From Io17-Chloro-G2 sp965226825 (lineage in GTDB: Bacteria; Chloroflexota; Dehalococcoidia; Lucifugimonadales; UBA3495): a stretch of DNA of 64,000 nucleotides. A program made the position numbers and the translations under genes. The notes beneath the pieces were generated by a model. That model did no database searches. It saw only the letters and a list, made by a program, of their open reading frames with translations, and was not told the origin of the DNA. The stretch is taken from contig CBDDED010000003.1 in assembly GCA_965226825.1 (NCBI GenBank), positions 2,294,001 to 2,358,000 of the forward strand. The letters run 5' to 3'. Each line of letters begins with the position of its first letter. Position 1 is the stretch's first letter. This document shows, one piece after another, positions 8,488 through 17,986 of the stretch.

Positions 8488-9203
8488 ACCGGACCAATTT
8501 TTCCAATTACCACTTGCTCGCCGTGCTGCCGATTCTGGCCGCCGGAGTGGTTGCCGCGTTGCTCACCGTGGGCGGACAACCCCTTTGGGTCAAGTATGTG
8601 GTGGTTTTGGTCTTGTCATATATGCTGGGTTCGGTTCCGGTGGGATACTTGCTGCTCCGAGCCCACTCCGGAGTCGACGTCCGAGAGTACGGCAGCGGGC
8701 GCACCGGAATGTCCAACGTACTGCGCACCGGGGGCGGCAAGCTGGCTGCGGCAACATTGGCCATGGACATTGCCAAGGGAGCGTTGGCGGTGATCTTGGC
8801 CCGTCAGCTAGTCGACTCCACCGGCGCCGAGGCGGCCGCTGGAATCCTGGTGCTGGTGGGACACAACTGGCCGGTCTTCCTGCAGTTCAAAGGAGGCCGG
8901 GGAATCCTCACCGGACTGGGCGGGCTTTCGGTGATGGCGCCATTGCCTGCTGCCATCGCCACCGTTTGCTTCCTGTTGACGACCTGGCTCAGCAGGTACA
9001 TTTCCTTGGGGTCCATAATCGGCGTGATCTGCGGCTGCATCTCGCTGCTGGTTCTGGTGCTGGTGGGTATGTACTCCAGCACCTACGCCCTGTACGGAAT
9101 AGTCGGCGGCGCAATCATCATCTGGCAGCACCGGGACAACATCCAGCGGATTCGCCGGGGAGACGAACGCCGGCTAGGGCATCCGGCGCAGAAAACCGGC
9201 TAG
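8484..9203 (+). CDS. plsY: Acyl-phosphate:glycerol-3-phosphate acyltransferase PlsY
   Basis: 239 residues, polytopic membrane protein (about six hydrophobic segments). It makes lysophosphatidate from acyl phosphate and glycerol-3-phosphate. Motif 1 reads EYGSGRTGMSNVLR (GSGNxGxTN in most bacteria); motif 2 is GHNWPVFLQFKGGRG. GTG 8484 overlaps the der stop in GTGA, implying translational coupling. The N-terminal ~25 residues add one membrane segment compared with short forms. gpsA, which supplies the substrate, follows. Confidence 0.92.
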   Translation: MNRTNFSNYHLLAVLPILAAGVVAALLTVGGQPLWVKYVVVLVLSYMLGSVPVGYLLLRAHSGVDVREYGSGRTGMSNVLRTGGGKLAAATLAMDIAKGALAVILARQLVDSTGAEAAAGILVLVGHNWPVFLQFKGGRGILTGLGGLSVMAPLPAAIATVCFLLTTWLSRYISLGSIIGVICGCISLLVLVLVGMYSSTYALYGIVGGAIIIWQHRDNIQRIRRGDERRLGHPAQKTG

Positions 9204-9338
9204 GAAATCCCCCGCGCCAGGTCCCGGATAGTAGCGTGAACTGGGCAGCCAACGGGCGCACTGGTAGCGGGCAGCGGAACATCGTGCGGCCTGAGCCGGT
9301 GTTGCCCGCAGCTTATCGAAACCTCAGCGGGCTTTGTC

Positions 9339-10388
9339 TTGAGCCGTCAGCCTCACAACCATTCTCAGAAGAATCGCGTCCCATCTGGGCACGCCGCGGT
9401 TGCCGTGGTGGGTGCCACGACCTGGGGCACTACGTTGGCGGTCAATCTAACTGTCAATCGTATTCCCGTAGGGATATTGGTACGAGACCACCCGGAAGCC
9501 GAAGCACTGAACTCCCAGCGCCGACACGCTCGGTTTTTGCCCGGGGTGGATCTGCCCGAGCTTTTGGTTGCCTACAGTGAGGTTGATGAGGTCATCCCCA
9601 CCGCCGGTCTGATCATCATCGCCGTTCCCTCGCACCGGTTCCGCTCCAACGTTCAGAGGATCGCCGGCGCAGTTTCCCCAGGCACCACCATTTTGAGCGT
9701 TTCCAAGGGTCTCGAGCTTCCGGAAGGGAAGCGCATGAGCCAAATTCTCCAGGAAGAGCTGCCCCCGGACCGGCACGCCGGCATCTGCGCGCTTTCCGGG
9801 CCCAACCTGGCCAAAGAGATTATCCAGGGTATGCCGGCCTCCTCAGTGGTAGCCGGAGCCTGTGCCGACCACGCTGCCGCCGCCCAGGCTACCCTGATGT
9901 CCAACATATTCCGCGTGTACACCAGTGACGACGTTATCGGGGTCGAGATGGCCGGCGCTTTGAAGAATATCATCGCCCTTGGGGCGGGTATCGCTGATGG
10001 CTTGGGAGCGGGAGACAATGCCAAGGCGACACTGATTACGAGGGGCCTGGCCGAAATTGCCCGGTTGGGAGTCGCCTCAGGGGCCCGGCCCAGCACCTTT
10101 GCCGGTCTGGCGGGAATGGGGGACCTGGTGGCAACCTGCACCAGCCCGTTAAGCCGCAACCGGTATGTCGGCGAGCAACTGGCCCAGGGTAAGACCTGGG
10201 CCGATATCCGCGAGTCTATGGACAACGTGGCCGAGGGGGTCAACACGACCAACGCCGCACTAACCATGGCCGCTGACCTGGACGTGGAAATGCCAATCAC
10301 GGAGACGACTTACCGCGTGCTTTTCGAAGGCCTTTCTCCCCGTGATGCAGTGGCAGAACTAATGGAGCGGCCACCCAGGGCGGAGTAG
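9339..10388 (+). CDS. gpsA: NAD(P)-dependent glycerol-3-phosphate dehydrogenase
   Basis: 349 residues; reduces dihydroxyacetone phosphate to sn-glycerol-3-phosphate for phospholipids. Rossmann start VVGATTWGTTLA (a variant of GxGxWGT), SVSKGLELPEGKRMS, ALSGPNLAKEI, the catalytic-Lys region GALKNIIALGAGIADG, and GLAGMGDLVATCTSPLSRNRYVG are all in order. The start is probably TTG 9339, since no ATG or GTG lies upstream in frame before the Rossmann strand. It sits 135 bp after plsY. It is convergent with the DUF488 gene. Confidence 0.93.
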   Translation: MSRQPHNHSQKNRVPSGHAAVAVVGATTWGTTLAVNLTVNRIPVGILVRDHPEAEALNSQRRHARFLPGVDLPELLVAYSEVDEVIPTAGLIIIAVPSHRFRSNVQRIAGAVSPGTTILSVSKGLELPEGKRMSQILQEELPPDRHAGICALSGPNLAKEIIQGMPASSVVAGACADHAAAAQATLMSNIFRVYTSDDVIGVEMAGALKNIIALGAGIADGLGAGDNAKATLITRGLAEIARLGVASGARPSTFAGLAGMGDLVATCTSPLSRNRYVGEQLAQGKTWADIRESMDNVAEGVNTTNAALTMAADLDVEMPITETTYRVLFEGLSPRDAVAELMERPPRAE

Positions 10389-10502
10389 CCTGGCAACTTG
10401 AAACCTGGTTTTACACTTCGCAGGGTAGGGCCGAACACATGGGAGCCCAGACCGGGGTTATCGAACGACGGCGAACCCGTTCCAGGCACTTTGCCCCAAA
10501 GG

Positions 10503-10871
10503 CTACCTGAGACCACCGGCCTCCAACCCTGGGACCGTCTCCAGGAGCCACTGGGCCAGAATTTGCCGGTGGCATGGCTCTTCCGCCCTCTCAAAGCACA
10601 ACAGGGTGAATTCCTCCAGCGCCGCCTTGGCCAACCATTCCCCAAACTCCGGCAGTCGCTGGCAGTTATCCTCCAACTCCCTCGTGTATTCAACCCGCAA
10701 CCCGGCAAAGTCCAGCGCGCCTTCCTGGTAGGTGGTGAGTAATTTGCGGGTCGGGTAAAGGAAGGGCAGCGTTTCCCACTGGGTCTTTCTTCCCCGGGGA
10801 TGCCCGCGGGAGACCCGATATACCCTGCCCTTCCAATCCTCCGGCGCGTAGTAGCTGGCCGTGTAAAGCAT
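10503..10871 (-). CDS. DUF488 family protein
   Basis: 122 residues from ATG 10871, chosen because GGGGAGAGAG sits just ahead of it; an upstream ATG at 10904 adds 11 residues. The pattern MLYTASYYAPEDW ... RVSRG ... LPFLYPTRKLL ... LLCFERAEEPCHRQIL fits DUF488, a small cytosolic family of unknown activity whose Cys-His segment near the end is conserved. Last gene of a minus-strand run with ispH and thrC. Confidence 0.75.
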   Translation of the reverse strand: MLYTASYYAPEDWKGRVYRVSRGHPRGRKTQWETLPFLYPTRKLLTTYQEGALDFAGLRVEYTRELEDNCQRLPEFGEWLAKAALEEFTLLCFERAEEPCHRQILAQWLLETVPGLEAGGLR

Positions 10872-10993
10872 CTCTCTCCCCTGGTGTGTCTGATATTGAA
10901 ACATTGTTCCGGAACGGGCGCCGCCGGTTGCCCGGGTAGGATTACCCGCCGCAGCACCTGCCGAGGGCTGGCGTCTTGCGCTTTTTGCCCACT

Positions 10994-12025
10994 TTAACCG
11001 TTGGTTGTAAGGTCTACGGCAGGCGTGGACCGCCGGAAGACCTGCCGCGCCAAGAACAGCACGGCGCCCACTATGATGACGCTCAGGTAGCTGATGGACC
11101 GGTCCACCAACACCACCGCGGTGGCCGCCGGGGAAGACAGTGTGGTCAGCCGTAGCAACAGGCCCAACACTCCAGGCTCAACCGCGCCGAATCCGCCGGG
11201 CGTGGGAACCAGTGTCAGCATGGAACTGGCCAGGGTGATAAACGTTGCCATGGGAATGCTCAGGTCCACACCCAGGGCCTGTCCCACAAAGTACAGGCGG
11301 GCAATCTCGGACATCCAGGCCAGCAACCCCCAGACCGACAGCAAAGGCACTCTCCGGAGGCTCCCCAACGTTCCTTGCTGGAAGTGTTGAAAGGGCGACG
11401 CCAGCCAGGTCGGCAGGAACCTTTGGGCGTATTTCCGGGCGCCAACGATGGCGGCCAAAACGAGCAGTAAGGCCGCGGCGAGCCCCAGGGCCATGGATGT
11501 CACGATCCATGAAACGCTGCCCTCGCGCAACAGCAGGGGCACGGCCGCCAGGACCAACGCCGCCACCAACACGGTGTCCAAGACACGTTCCGCCAGAATA
11601 GTACCAACGGTGCGGGCAAACGACCCCGTGTTTTCCTGAACGTAGAGAAAGGCGCGATAGGCGTCCCCCACCCGGAGCCAGCCTACCGAGTTGGCAAACC
11701 ATCCCAACAGCACCAGTTGGCTGCAATAGGCCACGCCCGGTAGTGGGTCTCCCTCGGGTTGGGCGTGGTGCAGCAATCTCTGCCACCGCACGCCTCGGAA
11801 GGGGACAGTTGCGTAGTGAACGAGGAGGGCCGCGGCCGCATACCACTGGTTGCCGCCCCTGATATGCGACCAGGTGCCGTCCAGGTCTACGTCAAACCGG
11901 GTTAACAGGAAAACCAGGAACACGACGACCAGGGCCCAGGAAACCAGGGAGGGTAGAGAAAGGACCCGGCGTCTTAGGGAAACCGGGCTATCGGTGTCAC
12001 GCCCGAATTGGAGCATCGGCCTCAA
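10994..12025 (-). CDS. Flippase-like membrane protein (LPG-synthase TM / UPF0104 family)
   Basis: 343 residues with about eight hydrophobic segments. Matches the membrane half of lysylphosphatidylglycerol synthases and AglD-like proteins: VPFRGVRWQRLL near residue 75, GWLRVGDAYRAFLY near 115, GGFGAVEPGVLGLLLR near 285. The soluble aminoacyl-transferase domain of MprF is absent, so it is more likely a lipid-linked transport or envelope protein than a synthase. It starts 28 bp after ispH and probably shares its transcript. Confidence 0.78.
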   Translation of the reverse strand: MRPMLQFGRDTDSPVSLRRRVLSLPSLVSWALVVVFLVFLLTRFDVDLDGTWSHIRGGNQWYAAAALLVHYATVPFRGVRWQRLLHHAQPEGDPLPGVAYCSQLVLLGWFANSVGWLRVGDAYRAFLYVQENTGSFARTVGTILAERVLDTVLVAALVLAAVPLLLREGSVSWIVTSMALGLAAALLLVLAAIVGARKYAQRFLPTWLASPFQHFQQGTLGSLRRVPLLSVWGLLAWMSEIARLYFVGQALGVDLSIPMATFITLASSMLTLVPTPGGFGAVEPGVLGLLLRLTTLSSPAATAVVLVDRSISYLSVIIVGAVLFLARQVFRRSTPAVDLTTNG

Positions 12026-12053
12026 GATAGCCCCGGGAAAAGGGTATCAGCCT

Positions 12054-12956
12054 TCAGCCCCGCAATTCCTTGGGCAGCGTAAATTCAACGTCCTCATCCG
12101 CCCCTTCCAGGAAGACTACTTCCTCAGGGGCCAGGGCCTGAATCACGGCTTCTACCAGTACTTCAGGTGTTGACGCTCCCGAGGTGACGCCAACCTTCTG
12201 TACGCCTTCGAGCCAGGTTGGGTCGATTTCCTCGGGTCCATTGATGAGGTAAGAGGGAACATTGTTGGCCTCGGCAACCTCTCGGAGACGGCTGCAGTTG
12301 GAACTGTTTTGTGCCCCAATGACCAGCACCAGATCCACCAGGTGGGCCATCCGCGTAACGGCTTCCTGCCGGTTGGTCGTGGCATAGCAGATGTCGTTCC
12401 GGACCACGGCGGCGGGAAAACGTTCCTGGATAGCGTTAATGGCGTTGCCCGTATCTCCCACCGACAAAGTGGTCTGGGTCAGGACCGCCACTTCGGTGTC
12501 AGGGCTCCAGGACGGGAGTTCCGACCCCGGAGTATCGTCTATCAGGGTCATGTCCACCTGGCCCATGGTTCCCCGGACCTCTTGATGCCCCCGATGGCCC
12601 ACCAACAGGACTTTCTTCCCCTGCCGGTGGTATTTCTTGGCTTCATTGTGGACCCTGGTCACCAGTGGGCAGACGGCGTCGATTACCCTGAGGTTGCGCT
12701 CTTTGGCCTTTTGAAAATCTTCAGGCGGTGAACCGTGGGCGGAAAAAACCACCAATGCGCCTTCGGGGACTTCATCCACCGACTCCACCGTACGAGCCCC
12801 TTTCCGCTCCAGGCCGTCAACGACGTAGGGATTGTGGACAATCTGGTGCTTGACGTAAACCGGGGGCCCGAAGCGCTCCAAGCAGATTTCCACTACTTCT
12901 ACGGCCCGCACTACTCCGGCACAGAATCCCCGGGGAGAGCTAAGAATTACCTGCAA
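12054..12956 (-). CDS. ispH: 4-hydroxy-3-methylbut-2-enyl diphosphate reductase
   Basis: 300 residues. Last step of the MEP isoprenoid pathway, making IPP and DMAPP with a 4Fe-4S cluster. The three cluster cysteines are C12 (PRGFCAGV), C96 (DAVCPLV) and C190 (NDICYAT). Substrate-binding residues H41, H74 and H124, the TQTTLS motif and the NSSNCSRL motif are present. ATG 12956. Lies between thrC and the flippase-like gene on the minus strand. Confidence 0.96.
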   Translation of the reverse strand: MQVILSSPRGFCAGVVRAVEVVEICLERFGPPVYVKHQIVHNPYVVDGLERKGARTVESVDEVPEGALVVFSAHGSPPEDFQKAKERNLRVIDAVCPLVTRVHNEAKKYHRQGKKVLLVGHRGHQEVRGTMGQVDMTLIDDTPGSELPSWSPDTEVAVLTQTTLSVGDTGNAINAIQERFPAAVVRNDICYATTNRQEAVTRMAHLVDLVLVIGAQNSSNCSRLREVAEANNVPSYLINGPEEIDPTWLEGVQKVGVTSGASTPEVLVEAVIQALAPEEVVFLEGADEDVEFTLPKELRG

Positions 12957-13043
12957 GTCTGCGCCTCCTTGGTTGCCGGATGCACGTGTTTAGTTGCCGG
13001 AAGCCCATGGTGGCCGGAAACGGTCCGCCGCGGCGTACCGAAA

Positions 13044-14282
13044 TCAGGCCTCATCAATCAGGTGCAGATACTTGTAGCCCGAGCCGGTGTTAAGCAACAC
13101 TACGGTGTCTTCCGGGCCGAGGAACCCCTGGTCCAACAAATGTCTCAAACCTACCAGCGTTGCCGCGCCTTCAGGGCAGGCAATGATGCCCTCGAAGGTA
13201 GCCATTTCGCGCATGGCCTCCACCATATCGGAGTCTTCCACCGCCAGCGCAGTCCCGCCGGTTTCCCGAATTGCCTGCAGAATCAGGTAGTCGGCGAATG
13301 GGGAGGGCACCCTCAAACCGTCGGCTATGGTGGTGGCACCCTGCCAGGGCTCGGAGGTCAATGCTCCCTGCTCGAAAGCCTTCACAATGGGCTGGCATCC
13401 AGCCGCTTGCACCGCAATGAACTTGGGGGAAGGGGAGTCGATCCAACCCAACTCCCTTAGCTCCTGAAACCCTTTTTGCATGCCGATGATACCGGTGCCG
13501 CCGCCGGTGGGATACACAATGGCAGTCGGCAGTTTCCAGCCCAACTGCATTGCTATTTCCAGGCCCATAGTCTTCTTGCCCTCAGCCCGGTAGGGTTCTT
13601 TCAGCGTGGAGAGGTCGAACAGGTTTTGTTCCCGTGCAACCGCAACGGCCTGCCTTCCGGCATCGCTAATAAGTCCTTCCACCAAATTAAGGTCCGACCC
13701 GGCCAGAATGCACTCTTTCTTGTTGGCTTCGGGGGCGTCCTGAGGCATGAAAACCCTGGCTTGCAGACCGGCGCGGGCGCAATAGGCCGCCGCTGCGCCG
13801 GCCGCGTTCCCCGCGGAAGGCATGGTGAAGCCCGGAGCTCCCAGTTCCACGGCCCGGGCTACGGCGGCGGAAATGCCCCGGGCTTTAAACGTGCCGGTGG
13901 GATTTAGACCTTCTTCCTTGATGTACAGGTGTTCCAATCCCAGCTTTCGGCCCAAACCCCTGGCCGCCAGCAACGGAGTTCCCCCCTCTCCCAACGACAC
14001 TATCCGGTCCGGGTCCTGGACCGGCAACAATTCACTGAATCGCCACATGTCGGTCCGGCGGTTGGCGAGCGAATCCCGGTCAACCTCCCGCCTTATCTTT
14101 GGCAGATCGTAGCGGGCAAACAGCACCTTGCCGCAGCAGGGGCTGACGCCAATCAATTCGTCGCTCGGATAGGTCGCAGCACACTCAGTGCACTCGAGAT
14201 TTACCAGATAACCGGACAAGGATGTAGGCCCTCGTTGAGAATTTTGACGCGGGTTCAGCCGGGTCTGCCGTCGCAATATCAT
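13044..14282 (-). CDS. thrC: Threonine synthase
   Basis: 412 residues, fold type II PLP enzyme. Converts O-phosphohomoserine to threonine. An N-terminal zinc-ribbon-like segment (C31, C34, C49, C50) precedes the catalytic core: SLGEGGTPLL, then K133 in NPTGTFKARG for the PLP Schiff base, SAGNAAGAAAAY, and the phosphate loop YPTGGGTGIIG. This is the plant-like (short) architecture. ATG 14282; the first ~22 residues are poorly conserved and a later start is possible. Divergent from the enoyl-CoA hydratase operon. Confidence 0.9.
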   Translation of the reverse strand: MILRRQTRLNPRQNSQRGPTSLSGYLVNLECTECAATYPSDELIGVSPCCGKVLFARYDLPKIRREVDRDSLANRRTDMWRFSELLPVQDPDRIVSLGEGGTPLLAARGLGRKLGLEHLYIKEEGLNPTGTFKARGISAAVARAVELGAPGFTMPSAGNAAGAAAAYCARAGLQARVFMPQDAPEANKKECILAGSDLNLVEGLISDAGRQAVAVAREQNLFDLSTLKEPYRAEGKKTMGLEIAMQLGWKLPTAIVYPTGGGTGIIGMQKGFQELRELGWIDSPSPKFIAVQAAGCQPIVKAFEQGALTSEPWQGATTIADGLRVPSPFADYLILQAIRETGGTALAVEDSDMVEAMREMATFEGIIACPEGAATLVGLRHLLDQGFLGPEDTVVLLNTGSGYKYLHLIDEA

Positions 14283-14384
14283 ACCTTAAAGGGCCTAGCG
14301 TTGAAACCGAGAGTGTCCCGGCAAGTCGGGGAGCGTTGGGCGGGATTTTTGCCGCTCACGGGTAATACCCAAATGGTGTGCCTA

Positions 14385-14393
14385 TGCTATAAT
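14385..14393 (+). promoter_or_regulatory. Extended -10 promoter of the enoyl-CoA hydratase/prs operon
   Basis: TGCTATAAT, a perfect -10 box with the TGn extension and no good -35 box. Predicted start near 14400, 29 nt ahead of ATG 14429. The same TGCTATAAT string precedes pcrA at 61325. Confidence 0.6.
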
Positions 14394-14428
14394 CCCCTTC
14401 TGCCTGAAAACCCGTACCGAGGGTTGCC

Positions 14429-15247
14429 ATGCCCGGTTACCAGCACATACGCTTGGAAAAAGACCTGGAAACCCACATCGGCAAGCTGACACTGGACCGC
14501 CCTGACAAGCGCAACGCCCTGAACGACCAGACCATGGACGAGTTGGGCGCGGCCCTGGAGGACATCGAGGCAGATGACGCTATACGCGTGTTGATCGTCA
14601 CCGGGGCGGGGCGCGGTTTTTGCGCCGGCGGCGATCTGGAAGCCCTCCCCAACGGCAGCGAGCCGGGGGCGTGGGCATCGGACAACGTGGACGACGTCCG
14701 CCGCAGCTTCAAGCGAGTGCAGCGGTTCATGCTGTGCCTCCAACGCATGGAAAAACCGGTAATCGCCATGGTAAACGGTCCGGCCGTTGGCGCGGGGTTT
14801 GACATCGCATGCGCCTGCGACCTGCGAGTCGGCTCACCCCTGGCCCGATTCATGGTCGCCTACATCCGCATCGGGCTTTTCCCGGGATTCGGCGGCACCT
14901 GGCTCTACCCGCGGATGCTGGGCAGCATAGGCAAGGCCGCAGAAATGCTCTTTACCGGCGATTACATGGAAGCCGAGGAGGCATACCGGTTGGGGTTCTT
15001 GAATAAGTTGGTGCCTGAGGACGAACTGGAAGCCACCACAATGGAGATGGCCCGGAAGATAGCCAACGGCCCGCCGATTGCCATGCGCCTTTCAAAGCTG
15101 ATGCTTTACAAAGGGCTGGAGTTTGACCTGGACACCGCCATGAGGATGGCGGCGGCCGCTGAGACCATTACCTTGACCTCACAAGATCACCTGGAAGGGA
15201 CCGCGGCAATCAGAGGGTCCCGCAGACCGGTTTACGAGGGTCGATAA
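14429..15247 (+). CDS. Enoyl-CoA hydratase/isomerase family protein
   Basis: 272 residues, crotonase fold. LDRPDKRNALND at the start, GRGFCAGGDL near residue 65 (first oxyanion-hole strand), VNGPAVGAGFDIACACDLR near 115, and GLFPGFGGTWLYPRMLG near 150. The position of the first catalytic Glu of classical hydratases (A-x-x-E-G-G) reads FPGFGGT, so only the region of the second acid needs checking and the exact reaction (hydratase, isomerase, hydrolase) cannot be fixed. Its TAA overlaps the prs ATG by one base. Confidence 0.88.
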   Translation: MPGYQHIRLEKDLETHIGKLTLDRPDKRNALNDQTMDELGAALEDIEADDAIRVLIVTGAGRGFCAGGDLEALPNGSEPGAWASDNVDDVRRSFKRVQRFMLCLQRMEKPVIAMVNGPAVGAGFDIACACDLRVGSPLARFMVAYIRIGLFPGFGGTWLYPRMLGSIGKAAEMLFTGDYMEAEEAYRLGFLNKLVPEDELEATTMEMARKIANGPPIAMRLSKLMLYKGLEFDLDTAMRMAAAAETITLTSQDHLEGTAAIRGSRRPVYEGR

Positions 15248-16200
15248 TGAACCCGGTATTGGACGAGCTAAAAGTCTTCACCGGCAACGCTCACCCGGAG
15301 CTAGCCAAGTCGGTCTGCCGGTACTTGGACATTCCGCTGGGTAAGTCGGAGGTTTTCAAATTCGCCAACGACAACACGTTTGTTCGAATTCAGGAAAACA
15401 TTCGTCAACGGGACGTTTTCATCATCCAACCAACGTGCTACCCGGTTAACGACAACCTGATGGAACTGCTGATCATGATCGACGCCTGCAAGCGGGCGTC
15501 TGCGGGACGCATCACCGCGGTGGTTCCCTACTACGGTTACGGCCGCACTGACAAAAAGGACCAACCCAGGGTTCCGATTACCGCTAGGTTGGTTGCGGAC
15601 CTGCTGACCGCCGCCGGCGCAGACCGGCTGTTGACCGTAGACTTGCACGCGGGGCAAATCCAGGGATTCTTCAACATCCCGGTTGACGAACTGACCGCAT
15701 TGCCGATTCTTACCGACTATTTTCTGAACAAAGAGATCGACGACCTGGTAGTGGTGGCAGTGGACATTGGCATCACCAAGAAGGCCAGGGACGTTGCCGA
15801 CCGGATGAATGCCCCCCTGGCGATCATCGAAAAGCGGCGTATAGGCAACGACGAAACCAACGAGACTATGAACGTTATCGGGGACGTGGCGGGAAAGGTT
15901 GCCCTCACTTTTGATGATGAGATTGCCACCGGGGGGACCATCATCAATGCCGCCGCCGCCCTGGCCGACCACGGCGTCCGGGAGGTTTTCTGCTGCGTCA
16001 CCCATCCGGTTCTGTCTGGCAAGGCCCCGGAGCTTTTGGCCAACAGCAACTTCACCGAAGTGGCAGTGATAGACACCATTCCGGTCTCGCAGGAAAAGCG
16101 CAACGGGAAAATAACGGTCCTATCGGTGGCTCCCCTGTTGGGTGAGGCCATGTACCGCATCCACAAGGGCCTCTCCGTAGGGGAAATGTTCGACAACTGA
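15247..16200 (+). CDS. prs: Ribose-phosphate pyrophosphokinase
   Basis: 317 residues. Makes PRPP from ribose-5-phosphate and ATP for nucleotide, His and Trp synthesis. FANDNTFVRIQENIRQRDVF, LMELLIMIDACKRASAGRIT, VVPYYGYGRTDKKD and VDLHAGQIQGFF are family blocks. The PRPP-binding loop is FDDEIATGGTI near residue 222. The flexible-loop segment EKRRIGNDET differs slightly from the enterobacterial KRR. Start ATG 15247 sits in TAATG, overlapping the stop of the previous gene, so the two are translationally coupled. Confidence 0.94.
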   Translation: MNPVLDELKVFTGNAHPELAKSVCRYLDIPLGKSEVFKFANDNTFVRIQENIRQRDVFIIQPTCYPVNDNLMELLIMIDACKRASAGRITAVVPYYGYGRTDKKDQPRVPITARLVADLLTAAGADRLLTVDLHAGQIQGFFNIPVDELTALPILTDYFLNKEIDDLVVVAVDIGITKKARDVADRMNAPLAIIEKRRIGNDETNETMNVIGDVAGKVALTFDDEIATGGTIINAAAALADHGVREVFCCVTHPVLSGKAPELLANSNFTEVAVIDTIPVSQEKRNGKITVLSVAPLLGEAMYRIHKGLSVGEMFDN

Positions 16201-16212
16201 GGTCATTTGACA

Positions 16213-17388
16213 ATGTACGATCTGCTGCTCAAGGGCGGGCATGTCCTGGACCCTTCCCAAGGTGTCAACGGCGCCAATGACTTGGCCGTTGAAAATGGGA
16301 AAATCGCAAGGATCGCACCGGCAATTCCTCCGGAAGAGGCCGTCCGGGTTATTGAAGTCAACGGCAAGCTGGTCTGCCCAGGCCTCATCGACCTGCACAC
16401 CCACATCTACAGCGGCGTCAATGCCAACGGAGTCCCGCCGGACTTGGGCGGCGTGCGGGCGGGCGTCACCACAATGGTCGACGCGGGCAGCGCCGGGTGC
16501 GACACCTTCGGCGGCTTTCCGGAACACATCGTGCCCAACAATGAAACCGAAGTCATTTGCTTCCTGCATATTTGCCGCACCGGCCTGGCCACCACGCCCG
16601 ATATCTTCAGCCCGTCCAGTATTGACCTGGACCGCACAATTCAGGTGGCGTCCGAACACCCCAACCTCATTGCCGGAATCAAGGCCAGGATGGTTTCGCC
16701 GGCGTTGGAAATCATGGGCATGGAAATGCCCCGCATGGCCAAACAAGCCGCCAGGGAAGCGGGCGTCAAGCTGATGGTACACATCGGGGACACCGAAAAG
16801 CGGTATGACCCCAACGTTATCAGAGAACTGCTCCCCATCTTGGATGAGGGAGACATCGTTACTCACCTGTTCACGGCCAACCCGGGGGGCGTCATTGACG
16901 CCGGCGGGAAGCTGGTGCCCGAAGCCAAGGAGGCGTACGACCGGGGCGTTTGGATGGACACTGCCCACGGCCGCATGAATTTCAGCTTTGGTGTGGGGTC
17001 CCGCATTCTGGACCAGGGGCTGATTCCCCACTGCATCAGCACCGACCTCACGGTGCCTGGCCGGGCCCGTACCGTTCACAGCATGACGGAAATGATGACC
17101 CGGTTCCTGGCCCTGGGTTTCACTATAGAGCAGGTTGTCACCATGAGCACCATCAATCCCGCCAGGGCCGTGGGCGTTGACGACCGCCTGGGAACTCTGG
17201 AAGTGGGGCGTCAGGCCGACATTTCTGTTTTGGATGTCAAATCGGGCGACTGGGTGGTCTACGACGTGTTGTCCAGCCCCATGACGGTTAACCGGGCCGT
17301 GACGCCGGTGCTGACGGTCAAACGCGGAAAGGTCTTCGAGGCCGGTTGGGGGCCACGACCCTGGGGTTGGGACCCAGACCCGGCGTAA
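16213..17388 (+). CDS. Amidohydrolase (deacetylase/dihydroorotase-like) family protein
   Basis: 391 residues. Metal-dependent TIM-barrel hydrolase: N-terminal beta-sandwich strand YDLLLKGGHVLDP, the metal motif PGLIDLHTHIYSG near residue 60, H in MVHIGDTEKRY, THLFTANPGG, and the late acid in HCISTDLT. The C-terminal strand GRQADISVLDV closes the sandwich. It is closest in pattern to the EF_0837-type deacetylase group and not to cytosine deaminase or true pyrC, but the substrate is unassigned. ATG 16213 is preferred over TTG 16207. It lies 12 bp after prs and is likely cotranscribed. Confidence 0.85.
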   Translation: MYDLLLKGGHVLDPSQGVNGANDLAVENGKIARIAPAIPPEEAVRVIEVNGKLVCPGLIDLHTHIYSGVNANGVPPDLGGVRAGVTTMVDAGSAGCDTFGGFPEHIVPNNETEVICFLHICRTGLATTPDIFSPSSIDLDRTIQVASEHPNLIAGIKARMVSPALEIMGMEMPRMAKQAAREAGVKLMVHIGDTEKRYDPNVIRELLPILDEGDIVTHLFTANPGGVIDAGGKLVPEAKEAYDRGVWMDTAHGRMNFSFGVGSRILDQGLIPHCISTDLTVPGRARTVHSMTEMMTRFLALGFTIEQVVTMSTINPARAVGVDDRLGTLEVGRQADISVLDVKSGDWVVYDVLSSPMTVNRAVTPVLTVKRGKVFEAGWGPRPWGWDPDPA

Positions 17389-17489
17389 TTTAGGAGTTCC
17401 ATGAACCCGTGAGCGCGTGCCACGGGGATGTGGTGTAATCCCATAGAAAAATCTGGTCGAGAAAGATTGTAACCATGGGAGTGGCCTGA

Positions 17490-17846
17490 TTGGGCACGTT
17501 TACCGTACCGGTCCAAGTCGGAGATTCGAACGGGCGGGAATTCGTTGACATCCAGGCGTTGGTGGATACGGGGTCTACCTATACCTCCATACCGGCTAGT
17601 ATCCTGTCCGGTCTGGGTGTGGAAGTAATAGAACGGCACCCCTTTGGACTTGCTGATGAAAGCATAGTGGAATACGGCATCGGCGAGGCGAAAATCCGTC
17701 TGGACGGACGTGAACGCACCGTCGTCGTAGTTTTTATGCCTGACAACTCCTCGCCTCTGCTGGGAGCGACGACGCTGGAGATATTCGGTCTGGGCGTCGA
17801 CCCGGTGGGAATGCGGTTGGCCCCCGTGCCAATGTTGTTGAAATAG
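17490..17846 (+). CDS. Single-domain retropepsin-like aspartic protease
   Basis: 118 residues with one retroviral-type aspartic protease domain: F-V-D-I-Q-A-L-V then D26-T-G-S-T-Y-T, LGVEVIERHPFGLADES, and LLGATTLEIFGLGVD, which fits the hydrophobic-hydrophobic-Gly signature. Such clan AA proteins work as dimers; bacterial substrates are largely unknown. The start is TTG 17490, as the upstream ATG 17474 is out of frame and stops after four codons. A second, longer member of the same family lies at 44560. No signal peptide. Confidence 0.75.
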   Translation: MGTFTVPVQVGDSNGREFVDIQALVDTGSTYTSIPASILSGLGVEVIERHPFGLADESIVEYGIGEAKIRLDGRERTVVVVFMPDNSSPLLGATTLEIFGLGVDPVGMRLAPVPMLLK

Positions 17847-17986
17847 TCCCGGTTAGGTGTTCCTGCACAGCCGCCTTAAGGCCATCAAGGAACTTGTTCT
17901 CTTGTTCAAAGGCCGCGTGATGACGAGTTTGCACCGGTGGCGCGCTCATCAGCCCGCGCTTTGACAGCCTCAGGAATGGGGGAGGT

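Noticed and set aside
17517..17536. tRNA-like T-arm on the minus strand (GTTCGAATC)
   Set aside because: Lies inside the retropepsin-like coding sequence with no cloverleaf.
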